A DNA stretch of 16,667 nt, from NCBI GenBank assembly GCA_023391155.1, contig JAEWBM010000196.1, positions 1-16,667 on the forward strand, given 5' to 3'. The notes beneath the pieces are model-generated. The model was not told the origin of the DNA and did no database searches. It saw only the letters and a program-made list of their open reading frames with translations. Below, piece by piece: positions 6,684 through 13,826 of this stretch; positions within the stretch are counted from its first letter, which is position 1, and each line of letters starts with the position of its first letter. This DNA is from Acidobacteriota bacterium. Lineage in GTDB: Bacteria; Acidobacteriota; Blastocatellia; Pyrinomonadales; Pyrinomonadaceae. The position numbers and the translations under genes were made by a program.

Positions 6684-7499
6684 ATGGCGCCGTTTAGAAA
6701 TTTGGTATCGGATTCGATACTTGTGACGGAGACGATACGCTGCCTGGAGGCGGCGGGCGGACGTGCGTCTGCGGTCAGCATTGTTGATCGGGTGATGAAG
6801 ATCAGAAAGCCTGATCCGAGCCTTGCGTGCTTGCTGGTGCGCGACCTTGTGGAGCGGGACAGCCGGCTGGCGATGATCGACGATCACGTCGAGATGCTGG
6901 CTGACGATGAGGATACATTGCAGATCGACCAGGCGGATTTTGTCGTGTTTGACCTTGAGACGACGGGTGCGAAGGCGCCGCCCTGCAGGATAACGGAGAT
7001 CGGTGCGTTCCGAATAAGCGGCGGAGCGGTCGTCGATGAATTTCACACGCTTGTGAATCCCGAGACGCCGATCCCACGGTTTATAACGGGCCTTACGGGC
7101 ATCAGCGATGAGATGGTCAAAGACGCGCCGGTGTTCCGCGATGTGGCAGACCGGCTGCTTGATTTTATCGGCGATTCGGTGCTGGTGGCTCACAATTCCC
7201 GGTTCGATATGGCCTTTCTGAACTACGAGATCGGACGGATCTACCAGGAATACCGGCTTAAGAACCGTTCGCTGTGCACGGTGCAGTTGTCGAGGCGGCT
7301 GTTGCCCGATATACAGAATCACAAGCTGAACACGGTGGCGCAGTATTTCTCGATCGATCTGGTGAACCACCACAGGGCGAGGGACGATGCGCATGCCACG
7401 GCACACATCTTTGTTAATTTTCTGGCGGACCTTTGCGAAAGAGGCATCCGCGACCTGGGCTCGGCACGCCGTTTCAGCGTGAAAAAGATGCGGCGATAA
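6684..7499 (+). CDS. DEDDh 3'-5' exonuclease (DnaQ-like) with N-terminal winged-helix-like domain
   Basis: Contains a DnaQ-type proofreading exonuclease fold. Motif I is FDLETTG, motif II is VAHNSRFDMAFLN, and motif III is HRARDDAHATA with the His and Asp of the DEDDh subgroup. The metal-binding acids are therefore all present. The first 75 residues or so (ETIRCLEAAGGRASAVSIVD onward, to DDHVEML) form an alpha-rich region whose pattern resembles a HARE-HTH or other winged helix; this part is inference. The length of about 271 residues exceeds a bare epsilon subunit because of that domain. The protein could act in DNA repair or RNA processing. It lacks the polymerase and UvrC fusions seen in some relatives. 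ATG at 6684 is preferred over TTG at 6675 because a likely -10 covers the TTG. queF follows 4 bases downstream. Confidence 0.87.
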   Translation: MAPFRNLVSDSILVTETIRCLEAAGGRASAVSIVDRVMKIRKPDPSLACLLVRDLVERDSRLAMIDDHVEMLADDEDTLQIDQADFVVFDLETTGAKAPPCRITEIGAFRISGGAVVDEFHTLVNPETPIPRFITGLTGISDEMVKDAPVFRDVADRLLDFIGDSVLVAHNSRFDMAFLNYEIGRIYQEYRLKNRSLCTVQLSRRLLPDIQNHKLNTVAQYFSIDLVNHHRARDDAHATAHIFVNFLADLCERGIRDLGSARRFSVKKMRR

Positions 7500-7503
7500 T
7501 TTT

Positions 7504-7923
7504 ATGGAATTAGGCGACGTCAACCAACAACAGCTTGAGATCAAGCCCACACCCCGCGAGGAGATGGGTCTTTATCCGCTGGACACATTTGCGTATGAGT
7601 ATCCGGGGCGGAAGATATGGATCGACTTTGAGATGCCGGAGTTTACGGCGATCTGCCCGTTTTCGGACTTTCCGGATTTTGCGGTGATCAGGCTGAGCTA
7701 TGTGCCGAACGAGCGCTGCATCGAGCTAAAGAGCCTGAAGCTGTATATCAACTCGTTTCGCAACGTGAAGATATTTCACGAGCATGTGATAAACCTGATC
7801 CTCGAAGATTTTGTTGCGGCGTGCGACCCGCTGCAGGTAAAGATCGAGGGAGATTTTCACGTGAGAGGCAATATAAAGACGGTCGTCAGAGCGAGGTACA
7901 GACGCAAAGCGGGCGGTCAGTGA
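7504..7923 (+). CDS. queF: NADPH-dependent 7-cyano-7-deazaguanine (preQ0) reductase
   Basis: Reduces the nitrile of preQ0 to the amine preQ1 in queuosine synthesis, the only biological nitrile-to-amine reduction of its kind. The 139-residue unimodular form carries catalytic Cys51 in FTAICPFSDFPDF and the general acid Asp58 seven residues later. The QueF signature ELKSLKLY lies at 74-81, and substrate-binding His92-Glu93 sit in FHEHVIN. The segment after the cysteine reads PFSDFPDF, where the Bacillus form has PVTGQPDF. The gene follows the exonuclease by 4 bases and should be co-transcribed. Its last 7 bases overlap the 3' end of the convergent carD gene. Its presence implies that tRNA-guanine transglycosylase and queuosine pathway genes exist elsewhere in the genome. 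Confidence 0.96.
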   Translation: MELGDVNQQQLEIKPTPREEMGLYPLDTFAYEYPGRKIWIDFEMPEFTAICPFSDFPDFAVIRLSYVPNERCIELKSLKLYINSFRNVKIFHEHVINLILEDFVAACDPLQVKIEGDFHVRGNIKTVVRARYRRKAGGQ

Positions 7924-8453
7924 ACCGCGGCCGACATCACCTTGGGCTGCTGAGTGAGGTGCTTTTTGCACGCCGAGAGAACGAGGTGGTCGATCTCCTG
8001 ATACAGTGCCTCTTCCTCAGAGGCGTCAGCGTTCGTGATCTCTGAGACGATCAGGAAGCGGGCCTTGTCGAGAAGCGACTGTTCGCGGAACGAGAGCTTT
8101 TTCTCCATGCTCAGGAACGTGAGCTTTTTGAGGACATCGGCAGCCTCGAAAACGTCGCCTGACTTCAATTTGTCGGTAAATTCACGCGAACGAGATTTCC
8201 AATCACACGACACACAGTCGAAATCCGCAGACAATTTCTTTATCAGCTTTTTGCACTGGATGGATGAGATGATCGGACGGATGCCGACGCTTTCGGCATT
8301 CTCGGTTGGGACAAGGATCGTCGAATTGTCGCTCAGCACACGCAGCGCGTAAAACTCCATTGACGATTCACCGATCGTTTTCCGCTCGATATCCTCGATC
8401 ATGCAAACACCCTGGCTTGGATACGCAACCTTTTGCCCGATATTGAGTTCCAT
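7917..8453 (-). CDS. CarD/CdnL-family RNA polymerase-binding transcription regulator
   Basis: A 178-residue protein with the N-terminal RNA polymerase-interaction (TRCF-RID-like) Tudor domain, visible as IGQKVAYPSQGVCMIEDIER, then FYALRVLSDNSTILVPTENA and ESVGIRP. A helical C-terminal DNA-binding part follows (about residues 65-165, LLDKARFLIVSEITNADASE near the end). CarD-type proteins bind the beta subunit and stabilise open complexes, often at rRNA and growth-related promoters; this is family knowledge. The gene has its own extended -10 promoter about 100 bases upstream and a purine-rich AGGAG sequence 12 bases before the ATG, longer than the ideal spacing. Its 3' end overlaps queF on the other strand by 7 bases. 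Its residues after 165 are less conserved and may be disordered. Confidence 0.93.
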   Translation of the reverse strand: MELNIGQKVAYPSQGVCMIEDIERKTIGESSMEFYALRVLSDNSTILVPTENAESVGIRPIISSIQCKKLIKKLSADFDCVSCDWKSRSREFTDKLKSGDVFEAADVLKKLTFLSMEKKLSFREQSLLDKARFLIVSEITNADASEEEALYQEIDHLVLSACKKHLTQQPKVMSAAVH

Positions 8454-8549
8454 AGATGTGTTCCGCTCCTTTTTCGGCGATTGAAAATGCTTCAGACGAA
8501 ATAAAGTGAGGTGACTGCCCGAGGCTCGATCGTTTGTAGGTTATGGCCA

Positions 8550-8558
8550 ATTATAGCA
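8550..8558 (-). promoter_or_regulatory. Extended -10 promoter of the carD-like gene
   Basis: On the minus strand TGC immediately precedes a perfect TATAAT (8558-8550), giving the extended -10 form TGnTATAAT. No convincing -35 hexamer lies upstream, which suits an extended -10 promoter. Transcription would start near 8543 and leave a leader of about 90 bases before the ATG at 8453. The element sits 31 bases past the phoR stop codon. Confidence 0.65.
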
Positions 8559-8588
8559 CACCCGGGCGGGGCAGCGGAAGAAAAATGG

Positions 8589-9671
8589 TCAGGCTGCGGA
8601 CGAGGCGGAAACCGGCAGCTCGATCGTGAACGTAGTGCCGACGCCTAATTCAGAGGCAATGGAGATGTCGCCGCCGTGGAGCCGGGCGAGGTGTTTGACG
8701 ATGGCGAGTCCGAGGCCGGTGCCGCCGACCTCGCGAGAGCGGCCGCGGTCGATGCGATAAAAGCGCTCGAAGATACGGGGAAGATGGGCTGCGGTGATTC
8801 CCTCGCCGGTGTCGGCAACGGAGATGCGGTCGCGCACGCCCCGCCGTTCGAGCGATACGGCGACCTCACCCTCTCGCCGGTTGAACTTAACGGCGTTGTC
8901 GATGAGGTTGGTGAGCATCTGCTCAAGCCGCATCGGATCGGCAAACACCCGGTCGGCCGGATCGATATTATTGATGAGAGCGATCTCGCGCTCGGCAGCC
9001 TTAGAGGAAAGGCTGGCGAAGACCTCGTCGACAATGTGGCCGACGCGGACCTCGCCCTTATCGATCGAGACCTTGCCGGATTCGATGAGCGACAGTTCGA
9101 GGATGTCGGCGATTAGCACGTTCATCCTCTCGGCGTTTCTTCGGATGGTCGAGAGGAAACGGCGATTGTTTTCAGGGTCGTCAATGGCACCATCCTCAAG
9201 CGTTTCGACGAACGCCAGGATCGAGGTCAGCGGCGTGCGGAGCTCGTGCGAGATATTCGAAAGGAACTCTTGGCGAACCCGCTCAAGGCGTTCGACCTTT
9301 GTGATGTCATAGAAAACGGCGATCGCGCGCGGCGGCTGAATTCCGTCGATAAGAGCGACGTGTACGTCATACTTTCGAAGCGACGGGCCGACGAGATCGA
9401 TCCTCATGTCGGTCGACGTGCCGGAATCCAGAGCGCGTTTGATGGCGGTATGTAGCGAAATGTCGCGGATGACCTCGCTCATCCGACGGCCGGTAAGCGG
9501 GGTGCGGGGCTGGGCAAAGGCATCGGAGGCGGCGGTATTGGCGGCAGATATCCGCAGCGAAGATTCGATAACAAGGACCGCGTCGCGGTGGGCGTTAATG
9601 AGGCCCTGGAGAAGATCAGCGCCCGGTGCCGGACGTCGATCGGGAAAGTGGTTTGAGGGTCGGTCTATCAT
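8589..9671 (-). CDS. phoR: Soluble PAS-containing sensor histidine kinase, PhoR-like
   Basis: A 360-residue two-component kinase. An N-terminal PAS-like region spans about residues 20-125. A HisKA domain follows with SHELRTPLTSI and phosphoacceptor His142. The HATPase domain carries the N box DNAVKFN (Asn259), the G1 box DTGEG (287-291) and the G2 box GGTGLGL (316-322). I see no membrane segment, so the protein is probably cytoplasmic, unlike classical PhoR, which is membrane anchored. Its start overlaps the stop of the response regulator gene by four bases (ATGA), the usual mark of a cognate kinase-regulator pair. The phosphate assignment rests on the PhoB-like partner and the PHO-box-like repeats upstream. 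It could instead sense another cytosolic signal through its PAS domain. Confidence 0.85.
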   Translation of the reverse strand: MIDRPSNHFPDRRPAPGADLLQGLINAHRDAVLVIESSLRISAANTAASDAFAQPRTPLTGRRMSEVIRDISLHTAIKRALDSGTSTDMRIDLVGPSLRKYDVHVALIDGIQPPRAIAVFYDITKVERLERVRQEFLSNISHELRTPLTSILAFVETLEDGAIDDPENNRRFLSTIRRNAERMNVLIADILELSLIESGKVSIDKGEVRVGHIVDEVFASLSSKAAEREIALINNIDPADRVFADPMRLEQMLTNLIDNAVKFNRREGEVAVSLERRGVRDRISVADTGEGITAAHLPRIFERFYRIDRGRSREVGGTGLGLAIVKHLARLHGGDISIASELGVGTTFTIELPVSASSAA

Positions 9672-10354
9672 TTACAGCCGACAAAACGATATCCCACGCC
9701 GACGACCGTCTCAATGCTCGAGCCGCACTCAGCGAGCTTTTGCCGCAGCCGGCGAATGTGAACGTCGAGGGTGCGGGTGTCTCCGAAGTAGCTATAGCCC
9801 CACACGCCGTCGAGCAGTTGCTGACGTGTGGCGACGCGGCCGGAATTTCTGATCAGGTATTCAAGCAGCGAAAATTCCTTGCGCGTGAGCTTTATGTCGG
9901 AGCCATTCGCCCGGACGCGCATATCCTCAAAATCAACAGCCAGCCGCCCGTCGTCGTAAAGTGGATCGGTCTCGCTATCGGCACGGCGGAGCACGGCACG
10001 GGCACGCGCGATCACCTCCTTGACCGAGAAGGGTTTTACGATATAGTCGTCGGCGCCGGTGTCGAGGCCGGCGATCTTATCCGTCTCAGCCGCCTTGGCG
10101 GTAAGCATTATTATGGGCGTCTTTTCGGTGAGCTGTTCGCGGCGGAGCCGGCGGCATAGTTCCATCCCGCTCATTCCCGGAAGCATCAGATCGAGAATGA
10201 TGAGCGACGGGGTGCGCTTTTCATCCAGAGCCAGGCGCAGGCCCTTTTCACCGGATTCGGCTATGGAGGGCCGGAAGCCCTCGCGTTGGAAATTGTACTG
10301 GAGGCTTTCGGCGATGTCCGCGTCATCCTCAACTATCAACACGCTTTGCTGCAT
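9668..10354 (-). CDS. phoB: Response regulator, OmpR/PhoB family
   Basis: A 228-residue regulator with a receiver domain followed by a winged-helix DNA-binding domain. The receiver shows the acidic pocket (Asp10, Asp11), phosphoacceptor Asp55 in IILDLMLPGMSG, Thr85 and Lys107 in KPFS. The C-terminal domain has LTRKEFSLLEYLIRNSGRV and GDTRTLDVHIRRLRQKL, which form the DNA-recognition helix region of PhoB and OmpR proteins. It is followed by phoR with a 4-base overlap. About 75-100 bases upstream are three 11-base-spaced TTAACA-type repeats that resemble a PHO box, so it probably regulates its own operon. OmpR-type regulators other than PhoB share this architecture; the PHO-box-like array is what favours PhoB. 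Confidence 0.87.
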   Translation of the reverse strand: MQQSVLIVEDDADIAESLQYNFQREGFRPSIAESGEKGLRLALDEKRTPSLIILDLMLPGMSGMELCRRLRREQLTEKTPIIMLTAKAAETDKIAGLDTGADDYIVKPFSVKEVIARARAVLRRADSETDPLYDDGRLAVDFEDMRVRANGSDIKLTRKEFSLLEYLIRNSGRVATRQQLLDGVWGYSYFGDTRTLDVHIRRLRQKLAECGSSIETVVGVGYRFVGCK

Positions 10355-10411
10355 ATAGATCCGTTATTCGAATTGTAGTGAATTCCTACGGCTAAAGCGA
10401 GATTTTATGGC

Positions 10412-10426
10412 GCGGGTGTTTCCCGC
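10412..10426. repeat. Small GC hairpin between sixA-like gene and phoB
   Basis: GCGGG (10412-10416) pairs with CCCGC (10422-10426) around a 5-base loop. No T-run follows on either strand, so it is not a convincing terminator for the upstream phosphatase gene. It lies between the PHO-box-like repeats and the -10 candidate of phoB, where it might affect promoter geometry. Confidence 0.4.
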
Positions 10427-10455
10427 CCGTTACGCCAATGTTAACGGAATGTTAA
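10427..10455 (-). promoter_or_regulatory. PHO-box-like direct repeat array upstream of phoB
   Basis: On the minus strand two perfect copies of TTAACAT start at 10455 and 10444, and a degenerate third copy, GTAACGG, starts at 10433. The spacing is exactly 11 bases each time. This is one helical turn, the arrangement known for PhoB/PhoP boxes (7-base repeat plus 4-base linker; TTAACA in the Bacillus PhoP box). A TAAAAT -10 candidate lies at 10407-10402. Its distance from the last repeat, about 19 bases, is longer than in E. coli PHO promoters. Confidence 0.7.
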
Positions 10456-10476
10456 TTCTCTGAAATTTAAACGGGT

Positions 10477-10986
10477 TCAAGAACCTTTCGTGAAGGTGCG
10501 CATCTCGTCGCTCGGGCGGATCATTGTATCGAGGCGGCCGCAGCCCGGAGCGATCTCAGCCCACGACGCGACATCGAGCACTATTACGGCAAGAGCAGCC
10601 GTGGGTGACGCGACATTTTCGCCGGTGAGCATCCGGATGAAGCCCTCGATACCGGGATTGTGGCCGACGAGCATCACCGACGCATGGGCGTCGTCTGCTT
10701 CGGCCGTGACCTGTCGCAGCGTTTGCGGGCTAGCCTCGTAAATGCGTTCGTCGAAAAGTATCTCTCGGGGCGAGCCGAGCGCCTCGCGAACGAGCTTTGC
10801 CGTCTCGGCTGCACGGCGTGCAGGGGAGCTGATGATAGCGTCGGGAATATGGCCGCGATCTTTCATAAGCTCACCCATGAAAGGGGCGGCCCGCACGCCG
10901 CGGTCGTTAAGCGGGCGCTCAAAATCAGAGATATCGCTGTCGTTCCAACTGGACTTTGCGTGGCGGAGGACGTAAAGAGTTCTCAT
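10477..10986 (-). CDS. SixA-like histidine phosphatase family protein
   Basis: A 169-residue member of the histidine phosphatase (phosphoglycerate mutase-like) superfamily. The catalytic RHAKSSW (Arg8-His9) opens the protein. SSPARRAAETA near residues 53-63 supplies a second arginine, and the later VGHNPG gives the second active-site histidine (His109). RHAK rather than RHG is typical of SixA, which in E. coli removes phosphate from histidine in phosphorelay proteins. Length agrees with SixA, allowing for a slightly longer tail. It lies upstream of phoB on the same strand, separated by 122 bases that hold the PHO-box-like repeats. Co-regulation with the kinase is thus possible but unproven. 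A TATCAT sequence about 35-40 bases before the ATG could be its -10. The true substrate is not identifiable here. Confidence 0.9.
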   Translation of the reverse strand: MRTLYVLRHAKSSWNDSDISDFERPLNDRGVRAAPFMGELMKDRGHIPDAIISSPARRAAETAKLVREALGSPREILFDERIYEASPQTLRQVTAEADDAHASVMLVGHNPGIEGFIRMLTGENVASPTAALAVIVLDVASWAEIAPGCGRLDTMIRPSDEMRTFTKGS

Positions 10987-11037
10987 TAATAAGTTGTCGG
11001 GGAGTTCGGCGTTGGAAGGTATATGATACGCGAAGGC

Positions 11038-11060
11038 GGCCGTGTGCTCAAAACACGGCC
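11038..11060. repeat. Perfect 8-base inverted repeat in divergent promoter region
   Basis: GGCCGTGT (11038-11045) and ACACGGCC (11053-11060) form perfect arms around a 7-base spacer, centre near 11049. No T-tract follows on either strand, so this is more likely an operator or regulator site than a terminator. It lies between the divergent sixA-like and LytS-type genes, about 44 bases upstream of the predicted start of the latter. Confidence 0.7.
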
Positions 11061-11077
11061 CTCGGCAGCCGGCATTC

Positions 11078-11086
11078 TGATAAAAT
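11078..11086 (+). promoter_or_regulatory. Probable extended -10 promoter of the LytS-type kinase gene
   Basis: TGATAAAAT (11078-11086) fits the extended -10 form TGn followed by TAAAAT (5 of 6 matches). The predicted start, near 11093, coincides with the ATG at 11094. No Shine-Dalgarno sequence is present, so the message would be leaderless. No -35 is evident. Confidence 0.45.
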
Positions 11087-11093
11087 CAAATAA

Positions 11094-12971
11094 ATGGGAT
11101 CGGCGGAAGCGGCACTGTTAGTAAACTGGATGGGCTTTTCTGTGGGCCTGGCCCTTTATGTGCTGCTCGCGGTCATGGTATTGCGGCACAGGGGCGGCGA
11201 TGCGGAAGGGAGCGTCGGGAAGCTATTGCTGGCGACCGCGGCGCTCGGCGCGATATGGAACGCGGGTGAGCTTTTTCTATTTATCGCACGAGATTTTGCT
11301 GCTGACCCGAGCTTTCCATGGGTGACGGCGGCGGCGTATTCGGCGTTGGGATTTCTGCCCACGGTCGTGGTCCATTCGGCGCAAATGAGCGGCCGTGTAC
11401 GGCGGTTTCCGACGGTCGCGGCGTACGTTCTGAGCAGTGCTGCGGCGGGATCGCATCTTTACGCAGCGTATTCGGGAGCGGAGGTTCCCTCGGGGCCGGC
11501 ACTTGTCCTTCTCACCATCGGAGCGTTATCGCTGGCAGCCGCCCTGCTGGTATTTAATTTCCGCGACGTGATCGAGAAGAAGGCGGTGTGGACCTCTGCG
11601 CTTCTTATCTTCGCGCTTTCGTCGCTGCACCTCGTGGGAAAGGGAGAGGGCTCGGTCTGGTATATCGAGCTTGTCGCGCATCAATCGTCACTCCCGCTCG
11701 GGCTTGTGATCCTGTATCAGAATTACAGGTTCGCGTTCGGGGACCTGTTTCTGAAGCGGGCGATCTCGGTGATACTGCTGGCGGCGGTCGCATCGGGGCT
11801 CTATGCATGGGTCGCTGTACCGCTGCTCAGATATCACGAGACGCACGACCGCGATGATTCGCTCGCTGCGGGATTAATTTTAGTGCTCTGGATGGTGACG
11901 GCGCTGACGTACCCGGTGCTCCACAGGGCCGCGGTGTGGCTGGTGGACACGGTTATCTTAAGGCGGCCCGATTACGTCGAGCTTCGGACGGCCATCACGG
12001 CTGAGATCGACCAGCTCGAGGACGAAGGTGCGGTGGTCGCAGCTACCAGAGAAAGCCTGGCGGCGGCGCTCACCGCCGAGAAGGCGGATGTAACTGAAGA
12101 TCCGGGGCCGTTGCAGATGCACCAGTTTTGGCCGGAGCGGGCAGAGATCGTGCTTCCCACTGCAGAGTCGCCGTTTCATCGCATCAGGCTCTTTGAGCTG
12201 AGAGGCGGACGCCGAATATTGTCTGAGGAATCCGCTATGCTGCAGGATGTCGCCGCGGCGGCGGCGCGGCGGGTCGATGCGATACGAGTCGCAAAGGAGC
12301 GGTATGAGCTTGAGACCCGGCAGCAGGAGTTTGCGAAACTCGCCGCCGAGGCTCAGCTCACGGCTTTAAGGGCGCAGATCAACCCGCATTTTTTATTTAA
12401 CGCCCTGACGACGATCGGTTATCTGATCGAGGCGGCGCCGGATAAGGCCCTGCAGACGCTGCTCCAGCTTACAAAGCTATTGCGAAGCGTGCTTTCGAGA
12501 TCAGCGGAGTTCATTACGCTGGGCGAAGAGCTGGCGCTTATAGAAAGCTATCTTGAGATCGAAAAGGCGAGATTCGAGGAGCGGCTAAAACTGTCGATCG
12601 ATGTTCCGGCATCGTTGAGGCGGGTGCGGATACCATCGCTCATCCTGCAGCCGCTGGTCGAGAATGCGGTCAAGCACGGTGTCGCGGAAAATCGTTTGGG
12701 CGGCGAAGTGGCTATCGCCGCGCGGTTAGCGGAGAGAGGGATGTTGGAGATCACGGTGCGCGACCCCGGGTGCGATGATCCCGACGAAGAAGGCCATTCG
12801 CGGGCGGGCGTCGGGCTCGAGAATGTTCGAGGCCGGTTGAGAACGCATTACGGCCCGGACGCCACGTTAGACCTGGACATTGGCAAGGGACGGCCGACGA
12901 CGGCGACGCTCCTTATACCGGTCGAAGAGGGGCCGGAAAAAATGCCTATCGAAAGAGCAGAGGCCATATGA
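11094..12971 (+). CDS. LytS-type membrane sensor histidine kinase
   Basis: A 625-residue kinase. The first 285 residues hold about eight or nine membrane segments (roughly 10-30, 43-65, 76-95, 107-127, 135-155, 166-182, 192-210, 222-246, 257-283). A GAF-like sensory region of about 100 residues follows (near 295-400), then a coiled linker. The LytS-type His_kinase domain carries INPHFLFNALTTIGYL with phosphoacceptor His432. The ATPase part has VENAVKHG (N box, 522-529) and GVGLENVRGRL (G box). The G1 motif reads DPGC, a departure from the usual DNG pattern. The ligand cannot be predicted. Its stop overlaps the start of the LytTR regulator by four bases, so the two form a cognate pair. A candidate -10 directly upstream implies a leaderless transcript, and no Shine-Dalgarno sequence is present. 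Confidence 0.93.
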   Translation: MGSAEAALLVNWMGFSVGLALYVLLAVMVLRHRGGDAEGSVGKLLLATAALGAIWNAGELFLFIARDFAADPSFPWVTAAAYSALGFLPTVVVHSAQMSGRVRRFPTVAAYVLSSAAAGSHLYAAYSGAEVPSGPALVLLTIGALSLAAALLVFNFRDVIEKKAVWTSALLIFALSSLHLVGKGEGSVWYIELVAHQSSLPLGLVILYQNYRFAFGDLFLKRAISVILLAAVASGLYAWVAVPLLRYHETHDRDDSLAAGLILVLWMVTALTYPVLHRAAVWLVDTVILRRPDYVELRTAITAEIDQLEDEGAVVAATRESLAAALTAEKADVTEDPGPLQMHQFWPERAEIVLPTAESPFHRIRLFELRGGRRILSEESAMLQDVAAAAARRVDAIRVAKERYELETRQQEFAKLAAEAQLTALRAQINPHFLFNALTTIGYLIEAAPDKALQTLLQLTKLLRSVLSRSAEFITLGEELALIESYLEIEKARFEERLKLSIDVPASLRRVRIPSLILQPLVENAVKHGVAENRLGGEVAIAARLAERGMLEITVRDPGCDDPDEEGHSRAGVGLENVRGRLRTHYGPDATLDLDIGKGRPTTATLLIPVEEGPEKMPIERAEAI

Positions 12972-13741
12972 GGCCGCTTACCGTTTTCATCGCCGATGAC
13001 GAGCGGCCGGCCCGCGAATTTCTCAAGCGGATGCTTGAGCGCGCCGACGATGTCGAGGTCGTGGGCGAGGCGGCGGACGGTGAGGCGGCCGTGGAAGGTA
13101 TTCGATCGCTGCAGCCGGATCTCGCGCTGCTTGACCTTCAGATGCCGGGGGTGACAGGGCTCGAAGCGGTGCGGGCGCTTGCGCCGGAAGAAACGCCGCT
13201 GATAGCGTTTGTGACGGCATACGATCAGTTCGCCGTCGATGCCTTTGAGCTGAACGCCGTGGATTATCTGCTGAAGCCGGTCGAAGCGGGACGGCTCTCC
13301 GAAACTATCGATCGAGCTAGGGCGCGAAGGGGCGATCCCGAGTGGCGCGATCGTGAAGCGGGGCGGATCGCGGCGGCCTATAGCGAAATAGAAACCCGCG
13401 GCGAACCGCTGGAGCGGATACCGGTACGCGACCGCGACGAGATACTCTTGATACCCGTATCAGATGTGGCAGCGATCGCGGCGGACGGCGAACTGTTGAT
13501 AATATCCACGGAAGGCGGCGGGCGATATACGATAAATTACCGCCTAAAAGATATTGAGACGCGGCTCGATCCCCGGCGGTGGGTCCGGGCCTCTCGAAGC
13601 GCTCTCATCAATCTCGACCATCTTGCCGGCGCGGCTCCCATGCCCGGCGGAACCTACCTGTTGCGAATGAAGAACGGGATGGAGATCCCGGCAAGCCGGA
13701 CACGCTCAAAGGAGCTGCGGGCTTTCGTTCTCAACCTTTAA
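12968..13741 (+). CDS. LytTR-family response regulator
   Basis: A 257-residue regulator. The receiver domain has Asp10-Asp11, phosphoacceptor Asp56 in LALLDLQMPGVTG, Thr83 in FVTAYDQFAVDAFE and Lys103 in YLLKPVE. A linker of about 45 residues follows. The LytTR DNA-binding domain begins near residue 150, with IPVRDRDEILLIPVSDVAAI, then YTINYRLKDIETRLDPRRWV and RASRSALINLDHL. LytTR proteins bind imperfect direct repeats rather than using a helix-turn-helix. Start and stop are clear: its ATG overlaps the kinase stop as ATGA, and a purine-rich AGAGG lies just upstream. The receptor gene begins 113 bases later, but the sequence does not show whether the regulator controls it. A small GC hairpin at 13755-13771 follows the stop without a T-tract. 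Confidence 0.95.
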   Translation: MRPLTVFIADDERPAREFLKRMLERADDVEVVGEAADGEAAVEGIRSLQPDLALLDLQMPGVTGLEAVRALAPEETPLIAFVTAYDQFAVDAFELNAVDYLLKPVEAGRLSETIDRARARRGDPEWRDREAGRIAAAYSEIETRGEPLERIPVRDRDEILLIPVSDVAAIAADGELLIISTEGGGRYTINYRLKDIETRLDPRRWVRASRSALINLDHLAGAAPMPGGTYLLRMKNGMEIPASRTRSKELRAFVLNL

Positions 13742-13826
13742 ACCACCTCAGACGGCCGCTCATCCGGCGGCAGCGACCATTCATTGAAAAGTCCGAAATA
13801 GGCCGTTCTTGCGTCTTATCATAGTA

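Noticed and set aside
6648..7550. 300-codon open frame on the minus strand
   Set aside because: Antisense to the DEDDh exonuclease, whose three catalytic motifs are intact; rich in Arg, His and Gln as expected for a shadow frame.
13755..13771. GC hairpin after the LytTR regulator as a terminator
   Set aside because: A 5-base-pair stem (GCCGC/GCGGC) without a following T-tract is too weak to call.
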